Assembly: GCA_947165425.1 (NCBI GenBank)
Contig: CAMVAJ010000001.1
Coordinates: 89,663 to 153,662, forward strand
Reading direction: 5' to 3'
Length of the DNA stretch: 64,000 nucleotides
Source: an uncultured Clostridia bacterium
GTDB taxonomy: Bacteria > Bacillota > Clostridia > Christensenellales > Aristaeellaceae
Below, in pieces: positions 9,478 through 20,298 of this stretch. A program made the position numbers and the translations under genes. Position 1 is the first letter of the stretch; every line of letters starts with the position of its first letter. The notes under the pieces were generated by a model that was not told the DNA's origin, made no database searches, and was given only the letters and a program-made list of their open reading frames with translations.

Positions 9478-9569
9478 ATTGCCGCCTATGGTCAAAACAG
9501 CCCAAATGTGATAGGATAGGACCATGCAATCAGGATTCCTTTGCTCAGTGTGAGAGGAGTGAGTCAGGC

Positions 9570-11114
9570 TTGTCCGAAATACAGCATCCGCCGATCGTTC
9601 AGTTTTCACATGTCAGCATGCAGTTTCCGGGAGTGCTTGCCAACGACGACGTTACCCTGGACATCCGCCAGGGGGAGGTCTTTGCGCTGGTGGGCGAGAA
9701 TGGCGCCGGCAAATCAACGCTGATGAATATCCTCTATGGTCTGAACACGCCGACCAGCGGGACCGTCAGCGTCAAGGGCAAGCCTGTGGATGAATTCTCG
9801 CCCAGCGCGGCGATCGCGCGCGGCATCGGCATGGTGCATCAGCACTTCATGCTGGTGCCTTCCTTCACGGTCGCGCAGAACATCGTCCTTGGCGACGAGC
9901 CGCGCAAAGGGCTTTTTTATGATTTTGCCAGAACAGATCAGATCGTGGAGGAGCTGGTCCGCGAGTACGGGCTGAAGGTCAACGCCCGGGATCGGGTGGA
10001 GGATATCAGCGTGGGCCTCCAGCAGCGTGTGGAGATCCTCAAAACCCTTCACCGCGGCGCGGATGTGCTGATCCTGGACGAACCGACCGCGGTGCTCACC
10101 CCCCAGGAAACCGATGAGCTTTTTGATGTCATCCGGCGCATCGTCAGGGAAAAGGCTATGACGGTCATCATTATCACGCATAAGCTCTATGAGGTCATGG
10201 CGATCTCTGACCGGGTCGGCGTGATGCGCAGAGGCCAGCTGGTCGGGGTCAGCGAAACAAAGGATGTCAACGAACGGATCCTCGCGTCGATGATGGTGGG
10301 CAAGGATGTCCTGCTGGAGGATCTGGACCGGATCGACGACCACGATGACACGACCGCCATCGAGGTGGAGAACCTGCAGGTTATGGACAATCGGGGTCTT
10401 CCGGCGGTCAGAGGCCTGAGCCTGCACGTCGAGCGCGGCGAAGTACTGGGAATCGCCGGAGTGGAAGGGAACGGACAGAGCGAGCTCATCGAGGCCATTA
10501 CCGGGATGCGCCCGATTCGCGGCGGCACGGTGCGGATCCAGGGCAAGGATATTCGCGGCATGACCACGGGGGAGATTCGGGCGCTCGGCTTGGCCCATGT
10601 GCCTGAAGACCGGCTTTCCACGGGCGTCTCGGCGCAATCGGATATCACAGACAACCTGATCGTGGGCAAGGAGAAGCTGCCGCAATTCTCTCGCGGCAGG
10701 ATCCATCTGCGAAAGCGGAGCATGCGCGCATACGCGCAGCAGCTCTTTGACCGCTACGATATCCGAGGCGCCGGGGTAGACTCGCTGGTCGGCTCGCTCT
10801 CCGGCGGCAATATGCAGAAAGTTGTGCTGGCGCGCGAGTTCTCCTTTGATACGCCTGTGCTCATCATCTCACAGCCGACGCGCGGCGTGGATATCGGCGC
10901 GATGGATTTCATCCATAGACAGATCATGGAGAAACGGAACGCCTCCTGCGCGATCCTGCTGGTCAGCGCCGACCTGGATGAGCTGTACCGCCTGTCCGAC
11001 CGGCTTGTGACCATCTTTGAGGGGAGGATCACGGGAGAGTTTAAGCCCAAGGAAATTGGCAAACAGGAGATCAGCCACTATATGACGGGTGGCGGAAGGG
11101 AGGAGCAGGCATGA
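9570..11114 (+). CDS. Nucleoside-type ABC transporter ATP-binding protein (two NBDs); TTG start
   Basis: Two ABC cassettes (GENGAGKSTLMNILYGL; GIAGVEGNGQSELIEAI; LSGGNMQKVVLAREF), YufO/RbsA-like. Confidence 0.88.
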   Translation: MSEIQHPPIVQFSHVSMQFPGVLANDDVTLDIRQGEVFALVGENGAGKSTLMNILYGLNTPTSGTVSVKGKPVDEFSPSAAIARGIGMVHQHFMLVPSFTVAQNIVLGDEPRKGLFYDFARTDQIVEELVREYGLKVNARDRVEDISVGLQQRVEILKTLHRGADVLILDEPTAVLTPQETDELFDVIRRIVREKAMTVIIITHKLYEVMAISDRVGVMRRGQLVGVSETKDVNERILASMMVGKDVLLEDLDRIDDHDDTTAIEVENLQVMDNRGLPAVRGLSLHVERGEVLGIAGVEGNGQSELIEAITGMRPIRGGTVRIQGKDIRGMTTGEIRALGLAHVPEDRLSTGVSAQSDITDNLIVGKEKLPQFSRGRIHLRKRSMRAYAQQLFDRYDIRGAGVDSLVGSLSGGNMQKVVLAREFSFDTPVLIISQPTRGVDIGAMDFIHRQIMEKRNASCAILLVSADLDELYRLSDRLVTIFEGRITGEFKPKEIGKQEISHYMTGGGREEQA

Positions 11115-12175
11115 AAAGCAAAGAGCGGCAGCAGTATCTGCTCTCGCTTGCGATCAGCGTGATCCTTGCGCTGATGGTCGGCGCGTTGATCATGCTCGCC
11201 ACCGGCCACAATCCGCTGGAGGGGTACGGAGCGCTCGTCAAAGGTGCTTTCGGCACCCGACGCGCCTGGGGCAACACGCTGTACAAATCCTTCCAGCTCT
11301 GCATCACCGGCCTGGCGACGGCCATCGCTTCGAGCGCGGGGATCTTTAACGTCGGCGGCGAGGGCCAAATGTATCTCGGCGCTTTGGCTTCATGCTATCT
11401 GGGCGCCCGCCTCACGGGCGTGTCCCCGTGGCTGGCGCTGCCGGTCTGCTTCCTGGCGGCCATCCTCTCCGGCGCGGTTTATGCGTGGATCCCGGCGGTG
11501 CTGAAGGTCAAGCTCAAGATCAACGAAGTGATCACCACCATCCTGATGAACTCCATCGCGATCTATTTCTGCTCGTATATGGCAAACGGCCCGCTGAAGA
11601 CGATGGAGCGCGGCGTGAATACGGGAACGGACGCCATCGACAAGCTGTTCCGGTTCAACCGGCTGATTCCTGGCTCGAACCTTTCGGAAACCGTATTCTG
11701 GATCGCTGGGATCTCCCTCCTGGTCTGGTATTTGATGAGCGCCACCACCACAGGATATGAAATGCGCCTGACGGGCCAGAATGAACGCTTCGCGCGCTTT
11801 GTCGGCCTGAAGGCGGATCGCCTGGGCATTGCGGGCATGCTCATCTCCGGCGCGATGTGCGGCGCGCTGGGCATGTTTGAGTGCTTCGCACTGCAGAATC
11901 GCTTTAAGCCAGACTTCTCCAGCGAGTTCTACTTCGACGGCATGCTGGTCGCGATGATCATGCGCTACAAGCCCTTTGGCATTATCCTGATGAGCTTCTT
12001 CTTCGGCGCGCTGAAGATGGGCGCAACCGGGATGCAGTCCCAGACCGGGATCTCCTCCGAGCTGATTTTGATCGTGCAGTCGATCATTATCTTCTTCATG
12101 GCGGCTGAGCAGGGGGTCGTCGCCCGCCTTCAGCTGCGAAAGACGCGGCGCGAGCCGATCTCAAAGGGGGGCTGA
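11111..12175 (+). CDS. Nucleoside-type ABC transporter permease (YufP-like)
   Basis: Multi-TM; GIFNVGGEGQMYLGA motif; overlaps the ATPase stop codon. Confidence 0.85.
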   Translation: MKSKERQQYLLSLAISVILALMVGALIMLATGHNPLEGYGALVKGAFGTRRAWGNTLYKSFQLCITGLATAIASSAGIFNVGGEGQMYLGALASCYLGARLTGVSPWLALPVCFLAAILSGAVYAWIPAVLKVKLKINEVITTILMNSIAIYFCSYMANGPLKTMERGVNTGTDAIDKLFRFNRLIPGSNLSETVFWIAGISLLVWYLMSATTTGYEMRLTGQNERFARFVGLKADRLGIAGMLISGAMCGALGMFECFALQNRFKPDFSSEFYFDGMLVAMIMRYKPFGIILMSFFFGALKMGATGMQSQTGISSELILIVQSIIIFFMAAEQGVVARLQLRKTRREPISKGG

Positions 12176-12177
12176 AT

Positions 12178-13080
12178 ATGGACTGGAGCAGTGTTTTCAA
12201 CGCCGGCACCCTGATGAACACCTTCAATACGGCGACGATTGTCATTCTGGCCGGCCTCGGATGTCTCATGACCGAGCAGGCCGGCATGATGAACATCGGC
12301 ATTGACGGGATGATGACGGTGGGCGCCTTTGTCGCCGCGGTTGCCTCCTGGGCCTTTAACTCCTGGGTGATAGGGCTGCTCTGTGCCGTGCTGGCAGGCT
12401 TGCTCACGGGGCTCTTCTATGGCGTCATGGTCGTCCGATATCACAGCGACGAGTTCATTATCGGCGTCGCGTTCAATATTTTCGCCGTTGCGCTGACCAC
12501 CTTTCTTCTCCGCACCGTTCTGTCCCAGAGCGGCTCCTTCCATCCCGCATCGGGCACGGTGCAGAATCTGCCGTATCTGTCCTTCGGCAAAATCGGCGGC
12601 AGTGATATCAACATCTCGCTGATGGTTCCACTGAGCTGGCTGCTGGTGGTGATCGCGCAGGTGTTTATCTACAAGACGCCGGCCGGATTCTGGCTCCATG
12701 CGTCCGGAGAGCATCCGGAGTCTCTGCGCTCGGTCGGACGGAATCCTGAAAAAATGAAGTACATCGGCTCGGTGATCTGCGGTGTGCTGTGCGGCCTTTC
12801 GGGCGCCTATCTGTCGATCGGATACCTCTCCACCTTTACGGAGGGCATGTCCGCGGAGCGCGGCTATGTGGCGGTGGCATGCGTCATCTTTGGCCGCTCC
12901 AACCCGGTGCGCGTATTTCTCGCGGCGCTGCTGTTCGGCTTCATTGACGCGGCGGGCATGCGTATGCAGGGCGTGATCCCGCCGACGCTCACAGCGACCT
13001 TCCCGTATGTCGGGACCATTCTGATGATGGTGCTGCTCGCGCTTCGCAACCAGGCCAAAAAACGCGGAAAGCGCGTTTAA
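12178..13080 (+). CDS. Nucleoside-type ABC transporter permease (YufQ-like)
   Basis: Multi-TM; EQAGMMNIGIDGMMTVGAF, ERGYVAVACVIFGR motifs; directly follows first permease. Confidence 0.85.
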   Translation: MDWSSVFNAGTLMNTFNTATIVILAGLGCLMTEQAGMMNIGIDGMMTVGAFVAAVASWAFNSWVIGLLCAVLAGLLTGLFYGVMVVRYHSDEFIIGVAFNIFAVALTTFLLRTVLSQSGSFHPASGTVQNLPYLSFGKIGGSDINISLMVPLSWLLVVIAQVFIYKTPAGFWLHASGEHPESLRSVGRNPEKMKYIGSVICGVLCGLSGAYLSIGYLSTFTEGMSAERGYVAVACVIFGRSNPVRVFLAALLFGFIDAAGMRMQGVIPPTLTATFPYVGTILMMVLLALRNQAKKRGKRV

Positions 13081-13096
13081 ACGTTTGCTAATCAGT

Positions 13097-13137
13097 CACT
13101 GTATGCTGGCATGATCCCCGCAGCATACAGTGTTTTT
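13097..13137 (+). terminator. Intrinsic terminator of ABC transporter operon
   Basis: CACTGTATGCTG...CAGCATACAGTG stem followed by TTTTTAT. Confidence 0.88.
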
Positions 13138-13184
13138 ATGTCATGGAATATGCCAATCCTGAGGACAAAAGCATGATGCCGCGC

Positions 13185-13213
13185 TTGACGAAAGAATGCT
13201 TCTGTGGTAGGAT
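13185..13213 (+). promoter_or_regulatory. Sigma-A-type promoter for dprA
   Basis: TTGACG - 17 nt - TAGGAT. Confidence 0.6.
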
Positions 13214-13271
13214 ACCGCCGGTGTCTTGAAGCTGTTTTTCTTAAGGAAAACACAAACGTTCAGAATGGAGC

Positions 13272-14387
13272 GTGGATGCTTTGCTGTACAGCCGTGAGGA
13301 CGCCTGCCGCGCCTGGCTGATGTATGCCCGGTGTAGAACGGAGCATCTGACAAGACTCCTGTCGGACTTTGAATCGACAGAGGAGATCTACGACCGGACC
13401 TGCCGCGACGGTGGAAAGACGATCAGCGCTTATCTGCCGCCTGCAGCCGTGAAGCGTCTGGTTCAATTCGCGTCGAGGGATCAGATGCATCAGATGCTGC
13501 TCACCATGCGCAAGCTGGATATGGGCATTCTCTCCTCACAGGACGCGGCCTATTCAGACGCCCTTCGCTCCATCAACGATCCACCGCCGTTTCTGTTCTA
13601 CCGCGGCGAAACCGCGCTGATGTCAGGCAAATGTCTGACGGTGATTGGATCGCGGAAAGCGTCGCCCAAGGGAATCGCCTACTGCGAACAGCTCTGCGAG
13701 GAACTCAGCAATTGCGGCATTGTGATTGTCAGCGGCCTGGCCGTCGGCATTGATACCGCGGCGCACGAGGGAAGCCTGCGGGGAAGAACCCCCTGCATCG
13801 GCGTGATGGCGTGCGGCATGGATCTGGACTATCCAACCGCCTCCGCCCAATTGCGAGAGGATATCCTGCGTTCCGGCGGGCTTCTGCTGAGCGAGATGCC
13901 GCCGGGACAGGGGATATTCCGGGGAAGCTTTCAGTCGAGAAACCGGATTCTTTCAGGGCTGAGCCGCGGCGTGGTCATGATAGAGGCCCGCATCCGCTCT
14001 GGCAGTATGATGACGGTCCACCATGCGCTCGATCAGGGGCGAGAGGTATTCGCCTTCCCCGGCGAGCCGGGAACCACATGGTCGGAGGGCGCGCACCAGC
14101 TGATACGCGAGGGCGCGCGCTACTTTGTCAGCGCGTCGGATCTGCTGGAGGATTTGGGTTGGGAAAAGCCCGAGTCGGAAGAAGCTTTGACGCCGGAAAC
14201 GGAAAAACCAGGGATATCACCGGAAATGCACAGCATTCTGACGGTGCTTCACCGGGGCGAGAAAGGATTTGACGAGCTCGCGCTGGAAACCGGTCTCGAT
14301 ATTCCCGTGCTGACAGCCTCGCTCTCGATGCTGCAGATGTTTGGCTATATCAGAGCCCTGCCCGGCAAGAGCTACTGCGTGATTTAA
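13272..14387 (+). CDS. dprA: DNA-processing protein DprA; GTG start
   Basis: LTVIGSRKASPKG, IVIVSGLAVGIDTAAHEGSL, SGSMMTVHHALDQGREVFAFPG. Confidence 0.92.
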   Translation: MDALLYSREDACRAWLMYARCRTEHLTRLLSDFESTEEIYDRTCRDGGKTISAYLPPAAVKRLVQFASRDQMHQMLLTMRKLDMGILSSQDAAYSDALRSINDPPPFLFYRGETALMSGKCLTVIGSRKASPKGIAYCEQLCEELSNCGIVIVSGLAVGIDTAAHEGSLRGRTPCIGVMACGMDLDYPTASAQLREDILRSGGLLLSEMPPGQGIFRGSFQSRNRILSGLSRGVVMIEARIRSGSMMTVHHALDQGREVFAFPGEPGTTWSEGAHQLIREGARYFVSASDLLEDLGWEKPESEEALTPETEKPGISPEMHSILTVLHRGEKGFDELALETGLDIPVLTASLSMLQMFGYIRALPGKSYCVI

Positions 14388-14478
14388 AAACGACGGAATC
14401 TCATGATCTGAGTGTATCATATCATATCCTGTATTTCAGACATGCAATCGATGTCAATCTTCGGAGGATAGAAAGCAA

Positions 14479-16626
14479 ATGCCAGCATCATCCAAGCAAA
14501 AACTGATTATCGTGGAGTCCCCCGCCAAAGCACGGGCAATCAGCCGCTTCCTCGGGAGCGGATACAAGGTCGAGGCCTCCCAGGGCCATGTTTGCGATCT
14601 GCCCAAATCGCAAATCGGGGTGGATATCGAACATGATTTTGAGCCGAAATATATCACCATTCGGGGACGCGGCGAAATTCTGGCCAGGATCCGCAAGGAG
14701 GCCAAAAATGCCGCGAAAATCTATCTCGCGACAGACCCTGACCGTGAAGGCGAGGCGATCTCATGGCATCTCGCGCATGCGCTCTCGATTCCGGAGAACG
14801 CGGTGTGCCGCGTCGAGTTCCATGAGGTGACCAAAAACGCGGTCAAGAACGCTGTGAAATCGCCCCGTCAGATCAATCTCGACCTTGTGGACGCGCAGCA
14901 GGCGAGACGCGTGCTGGACCGTTTGGTAGGCTATAAAATCAGTCCGCTGCTCTGGGCCAAGATCAGCCGCGGACTGTCCGCCGGGCGCGTACAGTCGGTG
15001 GCGACCCGCATGGTGGTGTCGCGCGAGGAGGAGATTGAGGCTTTTATTCCGGAGGAATACTGGGATATTTCCGCCACCGCGCAAGCAAAGGCCGGCAAGG
15101 CGAAGACCGGATTCAAGGTGCGGATGGTCTCGATTGACGACAAGAAGCTTCCGCTCGCCAACGGCGAGGAGGCGGATGCTGCGGTGAAGCGCCTGAAAAG
15201 CGCGGCGCTCAAGGTTTCCGGGATCAAGAAGGGGGAGAAGCGGAAATCGCCCGCGGCTCCGTTTACGACCTCCAGCCTCCAGCAGGAAGCGGGACGCAAG
15301 CTGAATTTTTCCACATCGAAAACGATGCAGATTGTTCAGCAACTGTATGAAGGCATTGACCTGGCAGGGGAGGGGACGCAGGGCCTCGTCACCTACATCC
15401 GTACCGATTCCGTCAGGATTTCAGACGAAGCGATGGCCGCGCTTCGGGAGTACATTCCATCCAACTATGGGCCGGAGCTTCTGTCGGAAACGCCGCAGAT
15501 CTACAAGGGACGATCCAACGCCCAGGATGCGCATGAAGCCATTCGCCCCACAAGCGTGCTGCGGACGCCGGAGCAGATCAAGGACAGCCTCACCAAAGAC
15601 CAGTATAATCTCTACCGTCTGATTTATCTGCGCTTTGTGGCCAGCCAGATGAAGCAGGCGGTATACGAAACGCTGACCGCTGATATCGAGGGCGACGGCA
15701 TTCAGCTCCGTTTCTATGGGGAGCACAAGGTTTTCCCCGGATTCACGCTGGTTTACGAGGAGAGCATGGACGACGTGAGCGACCAGGCTGCGGAATCCAA
15801 ATTCCCGCAGATTAGCGTCGGGGATGAAATCAGCCTCACGGATGTTGCCTCCGAGCAGCATTTTACGCAGCCGCCGCCCCGCTATACTGAGGCGAGTCTG
15901 GTCCGCGCTATGGAGGAGAAGGGAATCGGGCGTCCTTCCACCTATGCGCCGACGATCTCCACCATTATGAACCGAGGCTATGTGATTAAGGAGAAAAAAC
16001 GCCTGATCCCAACGGATCTGGGCCGAATGATCAACGCCCTGATGGAAAAGTACTTCTCGGATATCGTTGATCTCGATTTCACCGCGGATATGGAGAATCA
16101 GCTTGACGAGATTGAGGAGGGCAAGCGCCCCTGGAAAGAGGTCATCCGGGAGTTCTATCCGCATTTTGCCGCGGATCTCGCCGTTGCGGAGAGCGAGATC
16201 GAAAAGGTTGAGATCAGCGACGAGCCAAGCGATATTCCCTGTGATAAATGCGGCGCGATGATGGTTTATAAAAATGGGCGCTTTGGAAAATTCCTGGCCT
16301 GTCCGAATTTCCCGACCTGCCGCAACACGAAACCGGTTGTGAACTATCTGGCTGCGCCCTGCCCGAACTGCGGCGGCAGACTGATGGAGAAGATGTCCCG
16401 CAAATCCAAACGCAGGTTCTTTGGCTGCGAGAACTTCCCGACCTGCAGCTTTGTGAGCTGGGACGAGCCTGTTGCGGAGCGCTGCGAGAAGTGCGGCAGC
16501 TACATGGTCAAAAAGTACGGCCGAAAAGGCGAAATGTGGCGCGTGTGCACCAATGAAACATGCCGAAATCGCGTAGAGATCACGAGCGTGGAGAGAGGGG
16601 AAATCGACGACGATGCCGACGAGTAA
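14479..16626 (+). CDS. topA: DNA topoisomerase I
   Basis: [28 protein letters not shown], active-site region [15 protein letters not shown]-terminal Cys4 zinc fingers. Confidence 0.95.
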   Translation: MPASSKQKLIIVESPAKARAISRFLGSGYKVEASQGHVCDLPKSQIGVDIEHDFEPKYITIRGRGEILARIRKEAKNAAKIYLATDPDREGEAISWHLAHALSIPENAVCRVEFHEVTKNAVKNAVKSPRQINLDLVDAQQARRVLDRLVGYKISPLLWAKISRGLSAGRVQSVATRMVVSREEEIEAFIPEEYWDISATAQAKAGKAKTGFKVRMVSIDDKKLPLANGEEADAAVKRLKSAALKVSGIKKGEKRKSPAAPFTTSSLQQEAGRKLNFSTSKTMQIVQQLYEGIDLAGEGTQGLVTYIRTDSVRISDEAMAALREYIPSNYGPELLSETPQIYKGRSNAQDAHEAIRPTSVLRTPEQIKDSLTKDQYNLYRLIYLRFVASQMKQAVYETLTADIEGDGIQLRFYGEHKVFPGFTLVYEESMDDVSDQAAESKFPQISVGDEISLTDVASEQHFTQPPPRYTEASLVRAMEEKGIGRPSTYAPTISTIMNRGYVIKEKKRLIPTDLGRMINALMEKYFSDIVDLDFTADMENQLDEIEEGKRPWKEVIREFYPHFAADLAVAESEIEKVEISDEPSDIPCDKCGAMMVYKNGRFGKFLACPNFPTCRNTKPVVNYLAAPCPNCGGRLMEKMSRKSKRRFFGCENFPTCSFVSWDEPVAERCEKCGSYMVKKYGRKGEMWRVCTNETCRNRVEITSVERGEIDDDADE

Positions 16627-17971
16627 GCCCCAGGCGTATGTGATTGGCGCAGGACTGGCCGGCTCGGAGGCGGCATGGCAGCTCGCGCAGCGCGGCGTAT
16701 CGGTCACGCTGTATGAGATGAAACCTCAGACCTATTCTCCGGCCCACCATTCGCCGCTTTTTGCGGAACTCGTCTGCTCCAACTCCCTTCGCTCTGACAG
16801 ATTGACCAATGCGGTCGGCCTGCTGAAGGAGGAAATGCGGCTGTTTGGCTCGCTTGTGATGGCGGCGGCGGATCGTGCGCGCGTCCCCGCGGGCGGAGCA
16901 TTGGCGGTGGACCGCACGCAGTTTTCCGAATACATTACATCGTCTCTGGAACAGCATCCGAATGTCACGATATGCCGCCAGGAGGTCACAGCGATACCGG
17001 ACGGCCCCGTGATTATCGCGACAGGTCCTCTGACCTCTGAGCCCCTGGCGGAGGCCATCGCAGGGCTTCCGGGCCTGGAGACGCTGCACTTCTTTGACGC
17101 GGCCGCGCCGATCGTGACGGCGGATTCCATCGATATGGGGAAGGTTTTCCGCCAGTCGCGTTACGACCGGGGGAGCGATTATCTGAACTGTCCGATGGAC
17201 GAGGAGACCTATCACCGTTTTGTGGATGAACTGCTGAACGCGGAGACGGCTCCGATCCATGGCTTTGAAGAGAACATGGTTTTTGAGGGCTGTATGCCGG
17301 TCGAGTCCATGGCGAGACGGGGGAGGATGTCCCTCGCTTTCGGCCCGCTCAAGCCGGTCGGCTTGATTGACCCCAAGACCGGCAAGGAGCCCTATGCTGT
17401 CGTTCAGCTGCGCCAGGACAACGAGTCCGGTACGCTGTTCAACCTGGTCGGATTCCAAACGAGGCTGAAGTTCCCTGAGCAGAAGCGCGTGTTTGGCATC
17501 ATTCCGGGCCTTGAAAACGCGGAATTTGCCCGATACGGCGTGATGCATCGCAATACCTTTTTGCATTCGCCCGGTTTTTTGAACGCCAACTTTGAAATGA
17601 TATCCCGGCCAATGTGCTACTTCGCGGGTCAAATGACAGGGGTCGAGGGATACGTGGAGAGCGCGGCCAGCGGCCTTGTGGCCGGCATGTCCCTCGCCTC
17701 GCAGCTGACGGGAAGCGCCATGCCCGAACTGTCGGGCATCACAGAGCTCGGCGCAATGGGGCGTTATGTCTCCACGCCCAATCAGCGCTTCCAGCCCATG
17801 AACTGCGCGTTTGGCCTGCTGGATCCGCTGCCGGTGGATAAAGAGCATAAGCGCATACGGAAAAAAGCGGATCGGTATCAGGCAATCAGCGAGCGCTCGC
17901 TGGCCTATCTGAGACAGATTCAACCGTCGCTGGGGATACAAGGTCCGGCGGAATCCGGACAGGAGGAGTGA
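16613..17971 (+). CDS. trmFO: Methylenetetrahydrofolate--tRNA-(uracil-5-)-methyltransferase
   Basis: FAD motif [51 protein letters not shown]; between topA and hslV. Confidence 0.95.
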   Translation: MPTSKPQAYVIGAGLAGSEAAWQLAQRGVSVTLYEMKPQTYSPAHHSPLFAELVCSNSLRSDRLTNAVGLLKEEMRLFGSLVMAAADRARVPAGGALAVDRTQFSEYITSSLEQHPNVTICRQEVTAIPDGPVIIATGPLTSEPLAEAIAGLPGLETLHFFDAAAPIVTADSIDMGKVFRQSRYDRGSDYLNCPMDEETYHRFVDELLNAETAPIHGFEENMVFEGCMPVESMARRGRMSLAFGPLKPVGLIDPKTGKEPYAVVQLRQDNESGTLFNLVGFQTRLKFPEQKRVFGIIPGLENAEFARYGVMHRNTFLHSPGFLNANFEMISRPMCYFAGQMTGVEGYVESAASGLVAGMSLASQLTGSAMPELSGITELGAMGRYVSTPNQRFQPMNCAFGLLDPLPVDKEHKRIRKKADRYQAISERSLAYLRQIQPSLGIQGPAESGQEE

Positions 17972-17974
17972 ATC

Positions 17975-18511
17975 ATGAGTCAATTCAAAGGAACGACCAT
18001 CTGCGCCGTGCGCCGCAACGGTGAAACCGCGATCGCCGGCGACGGTCAGATCACCATGGGGGAGTCTGTGGTATTCAAATCCAACGCGCGCAAGGTTCGC
18101 CGCCTTTATGACGGCAAGGTCGTGATCGGATTTGCGGGAAACGTTTCGGACGCTTTCGCGCTGAGCGAAAAATTCGAGGAAAAGCTGACGAAATGCGGCG
18201 GAAACCTTGAGAGAGCCGCCGTTGAGCTTGCCCAATTATGGCGCAGCGATCACGGGATGCGTCAGCTTGAATCCCTGATGATCGCGGCGGACAAGAGCAC
18301 GCTCCTGATGCTGAGCGGAACCGGCGAGGTAATCGATCCCGACGGCGGCGTGGTGGCGATTGGCTCCGGCGGAAACTACGCCCTGGCCGCCGCCCGGGCG
18401 CTGATGGAGAACACCGATCTGAGCGCGCACGATATTGCGGAAAAGGCGCTGAAGATCGCTTCGTCAATCTGCGTATATACCAATGATCATATCATTGTCG
18501 AGGATGTCTGA
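17975..18511 (+). CDS. hslV: ATP-dependent protease subunit HslV
   Basis: [39 protein letters not shown]; precedes hslU. Confidence 0.95.
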   Translation: MSQFKGTTICAVRRNGETAIAGDGQITMGESVVFKSNARKVRRLYDGKVVIGFAGNVSDAFALSEKFEEKLTKCGGNLERAAVELAQLWRSDHGMRQLESLMIAADKSTLLMLSGTGEVIDPDGGVVAIGSGGNYALAAARALMENTDLSAHDIAEKALKIASSICVYTNDHIIVEDV

Positions 18512-18528
18512 GAAAGGAGCGGTGCAAA

Positions 18529-19896
18529 ATGGCAGAATTGACCCCGAGACAGGTTGTGCGGGAGCTCGACCGCTTCATCATCGGTCAGGACGAGGCGAAG
18601 AAAATGGTCGCTATCGCCCTGCGCAACCGCTATCGCCGCTCCCAGGTGGACGAGACGCTGAGGGACGAGATCAGCCCGAAAAACATTCTGATGATTGGCC
18701 CGACCGGCGTGGGCAAGACTGAGATTGCGCGCAGACTGGCTAAGCTTGCGTCCGCGCCCTTTGTCAAGGTCGAAGCGACAAAGTTCACCGAGGTGGGCTA
18801 TGTGGGCCGGGATGTGGACTCCATCGTCCGCGATCTGGTCGAGAACGCCATCCGCATGGTCCGCGAGGAGCACGGAAAGCGCGTCGAAACACGCGCGAAG
18901 GTGCTGGCGGAAGATAAGCTGGTAACGCTTCTGACCTCGCCCAAGCAGAAGCCGGCCGGCAATCCGCTGGACTTTCTGCTCGGGCGCAAGCAGGCAGAGC
19001 CGGAGCCGAGTGCCGAGGAGCAGAGCCAGATCAGGCTGAAGCGGGAGGAAGTCCGGCAGAAGCTGATGCGCGGAGAGCTGGAGAACCAGGAGCTGGAGGT
19101 CGAGGTTGAGGAGTCGGCTCCGCAGCTTGAGGTCGGCGGGAACGCGATTAATCTCGGCGATGTGATGGGCGGTATGATGCCGCGCCGCACCAAAATGCGC
19201 AAGGTGCGCGTGCACGAAGCCCGAAAGATCCTTGAGCAGCAGGAGAAGGATAAACTGATCGACGAGGACGCTGTCAACGAGGAGGCGCTCCGCAGAGCGG
19301 AACAGAACGGGATCGTATTTATCGACGAGATAGATAAGATTGCGGCGTCTTCCTCCGGGCATGGACCGGATGTCAGCCGGGAGGGTGTTCAACGCGACAT
19401 CCTGCCGATTGTCGAAGGCTCCACCGTCAATACAAAGTATGGTCCGGTGAAGACGGATTACATGCTCTTCATTGCGGCCGGCGCCTTCCATGTCTCAAAG
19501 GTGACGGATTTGATCCCGGAGCTTCAGGGGCGTTTCCCTGTCCGGGTTCAGCTGAACAGCCTGACCAAAGAGGATTTCCAGAAAATCCTGACCCAGCCGG
19601 ACAACGCGCTGACCAGACAGTATCAGGCCCTTCTGGCAGTCGATCGGGTGATGCTTCACTTCGAGGATTCGGCGATCGAGGCGATTGCGGAGGCGGCCTG
19701 GAACGCGAACGAGCACGCCGAGGACATTGGCGCCAGACGGCTTCATGCGATTTTCGAGCAGGTGCTGGAAGACATTTCCTTCAACGCCTGCGATGAGAAC
19801 ATGCCGCCGTTTGAGCTGGTGATCGACCGTGACTATGTGGTCGCACATCTGAGCGGCGAGAACAAACCGACAGATTTCAGAAAATACATAATCTGA
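18529..19896 (+). CDS. hslU: ATP-dependent protease ATPase subunit HslU
   Basis: [63 protein letters not shown]. Confidence 0.95.
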   Translation: MAELTPRQVVRELDRFIIGQDEAKKMVAIALRNRYRRSQVDETLRDEISPKNILMIGPTGVGKTEIARRLAKLASAPFVKVEATKFTEVGYVGRDVDSIVRDLVENAIRMVREEHGKRVETRAKVLAEDKLVTLLTSPKQKPAGNPLDFLLGRKQAEPEPSAEEQSQIRLKREEVRQKLMRGELENQELEVEVEESAPQLEVGGNAINLGDVMGGMMPRRTKMRKVRVHEARKILEQQEKDKLIDEDAVNEEALRRAEQNGIVFIDEIDKIAASSSGHGPDVSREGVQRDILPIVEGSTVNTKYGPVKTDYMLFIAAGAFHVSKVTDLIPELQGRFPVRVQLNSLTKEDFQKILTQPDNALTRQYQALLAVDRVMLHFEDSAIEAIAEAAWNANEHAEDIGARRLHAIFEQVLEDISFNACDENMPPFELVIDRDYVVAHLSGENKPTDFRKYII

Positions 19897-19898
19897 AT

Positions 19899-19943
19899 AA
19901 CAGCAGCGCTGCACAGGATCAAAGTATGCAGCGCTGCTGTTTA
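19899..19943 (+). terminator. Intrinsic terminator of hslU operon
   Basis: AACAGCAGCGCTGCA...TGCAGCGCTGCTGTT 15-bp stem followed by short T run. Confidence 0.75.
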
Positions 19944-19955
19944 ATGACAAAACAC

Positions 19956-19984
19956 TTGATTTTTAGGGAAATATCTGTTACAAT
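19956..19984 (+). promoter_or_regulatory. Sigma-A-type promoter upstream of structured leader
   Basis: TTGATT - 17 nt - TACAAT. Confidence 0.65.
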
Positions 19985-19990
19985 TTTATT

Positions 19991-20260
19991 GCGCAAAGAT
20001 GCGAGCGGGGGAGTCCTATACTCGACTGGTCGTGCGCATGGAAAAAAGGATCAGTGATCAGGCCTTGTCAGCTGTTTCCGCTCGCAGTAACAGAAACGAA
20101 TGATGACAAGCAAATGGATCCGATTAAATGATTTTCTTCAGAAAGCCCTTCCTTCAGATAAGCTCTCACAGCAAGCTGCAGAATGAGTTGAGTGTGCAAG
20201 GGGAAGGGCTTATACATCCAGACACAACTATTCGCTAAACCATAGTTTTACGAATAGTTG
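19991..20260 (+). ncRNA. Candidate structured leader/ncRNA upstream of tyrosine recombinase (unassigned family)
   Basis: Own promoter; complementary segments TGCGAGCGG/CCGCTCGCA, CTTGTCA/TGACAAG, AAGCCCTTCC/GGAAGGGCTT, AACTATTCG/CGAATAGTT; no convincing ORF. Confidence 0.5.
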
Positions 20261-20298
20261 GGCACCCAAAGACAAGGAAAAGGGGCGTCAGAGACTCG

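Noticed and set aside
15421-16707. 428-aa minus-strand ORF
   Set aside because: Antisense to topA; shadow ORF.
16580-18235. 551-aa minus-strand ORF
   Set aside because: Antisense to trmFO/hslV; shadow ORF without recognisable motifs.
19991-20260. tmRNA or RNase P RNA
   Set aside because: No tag-peptide reading frame, tRNA-like ends or RNase P conserved core (GAAAGTCCGGGC) recognised; left as an unassigned structured RNA.
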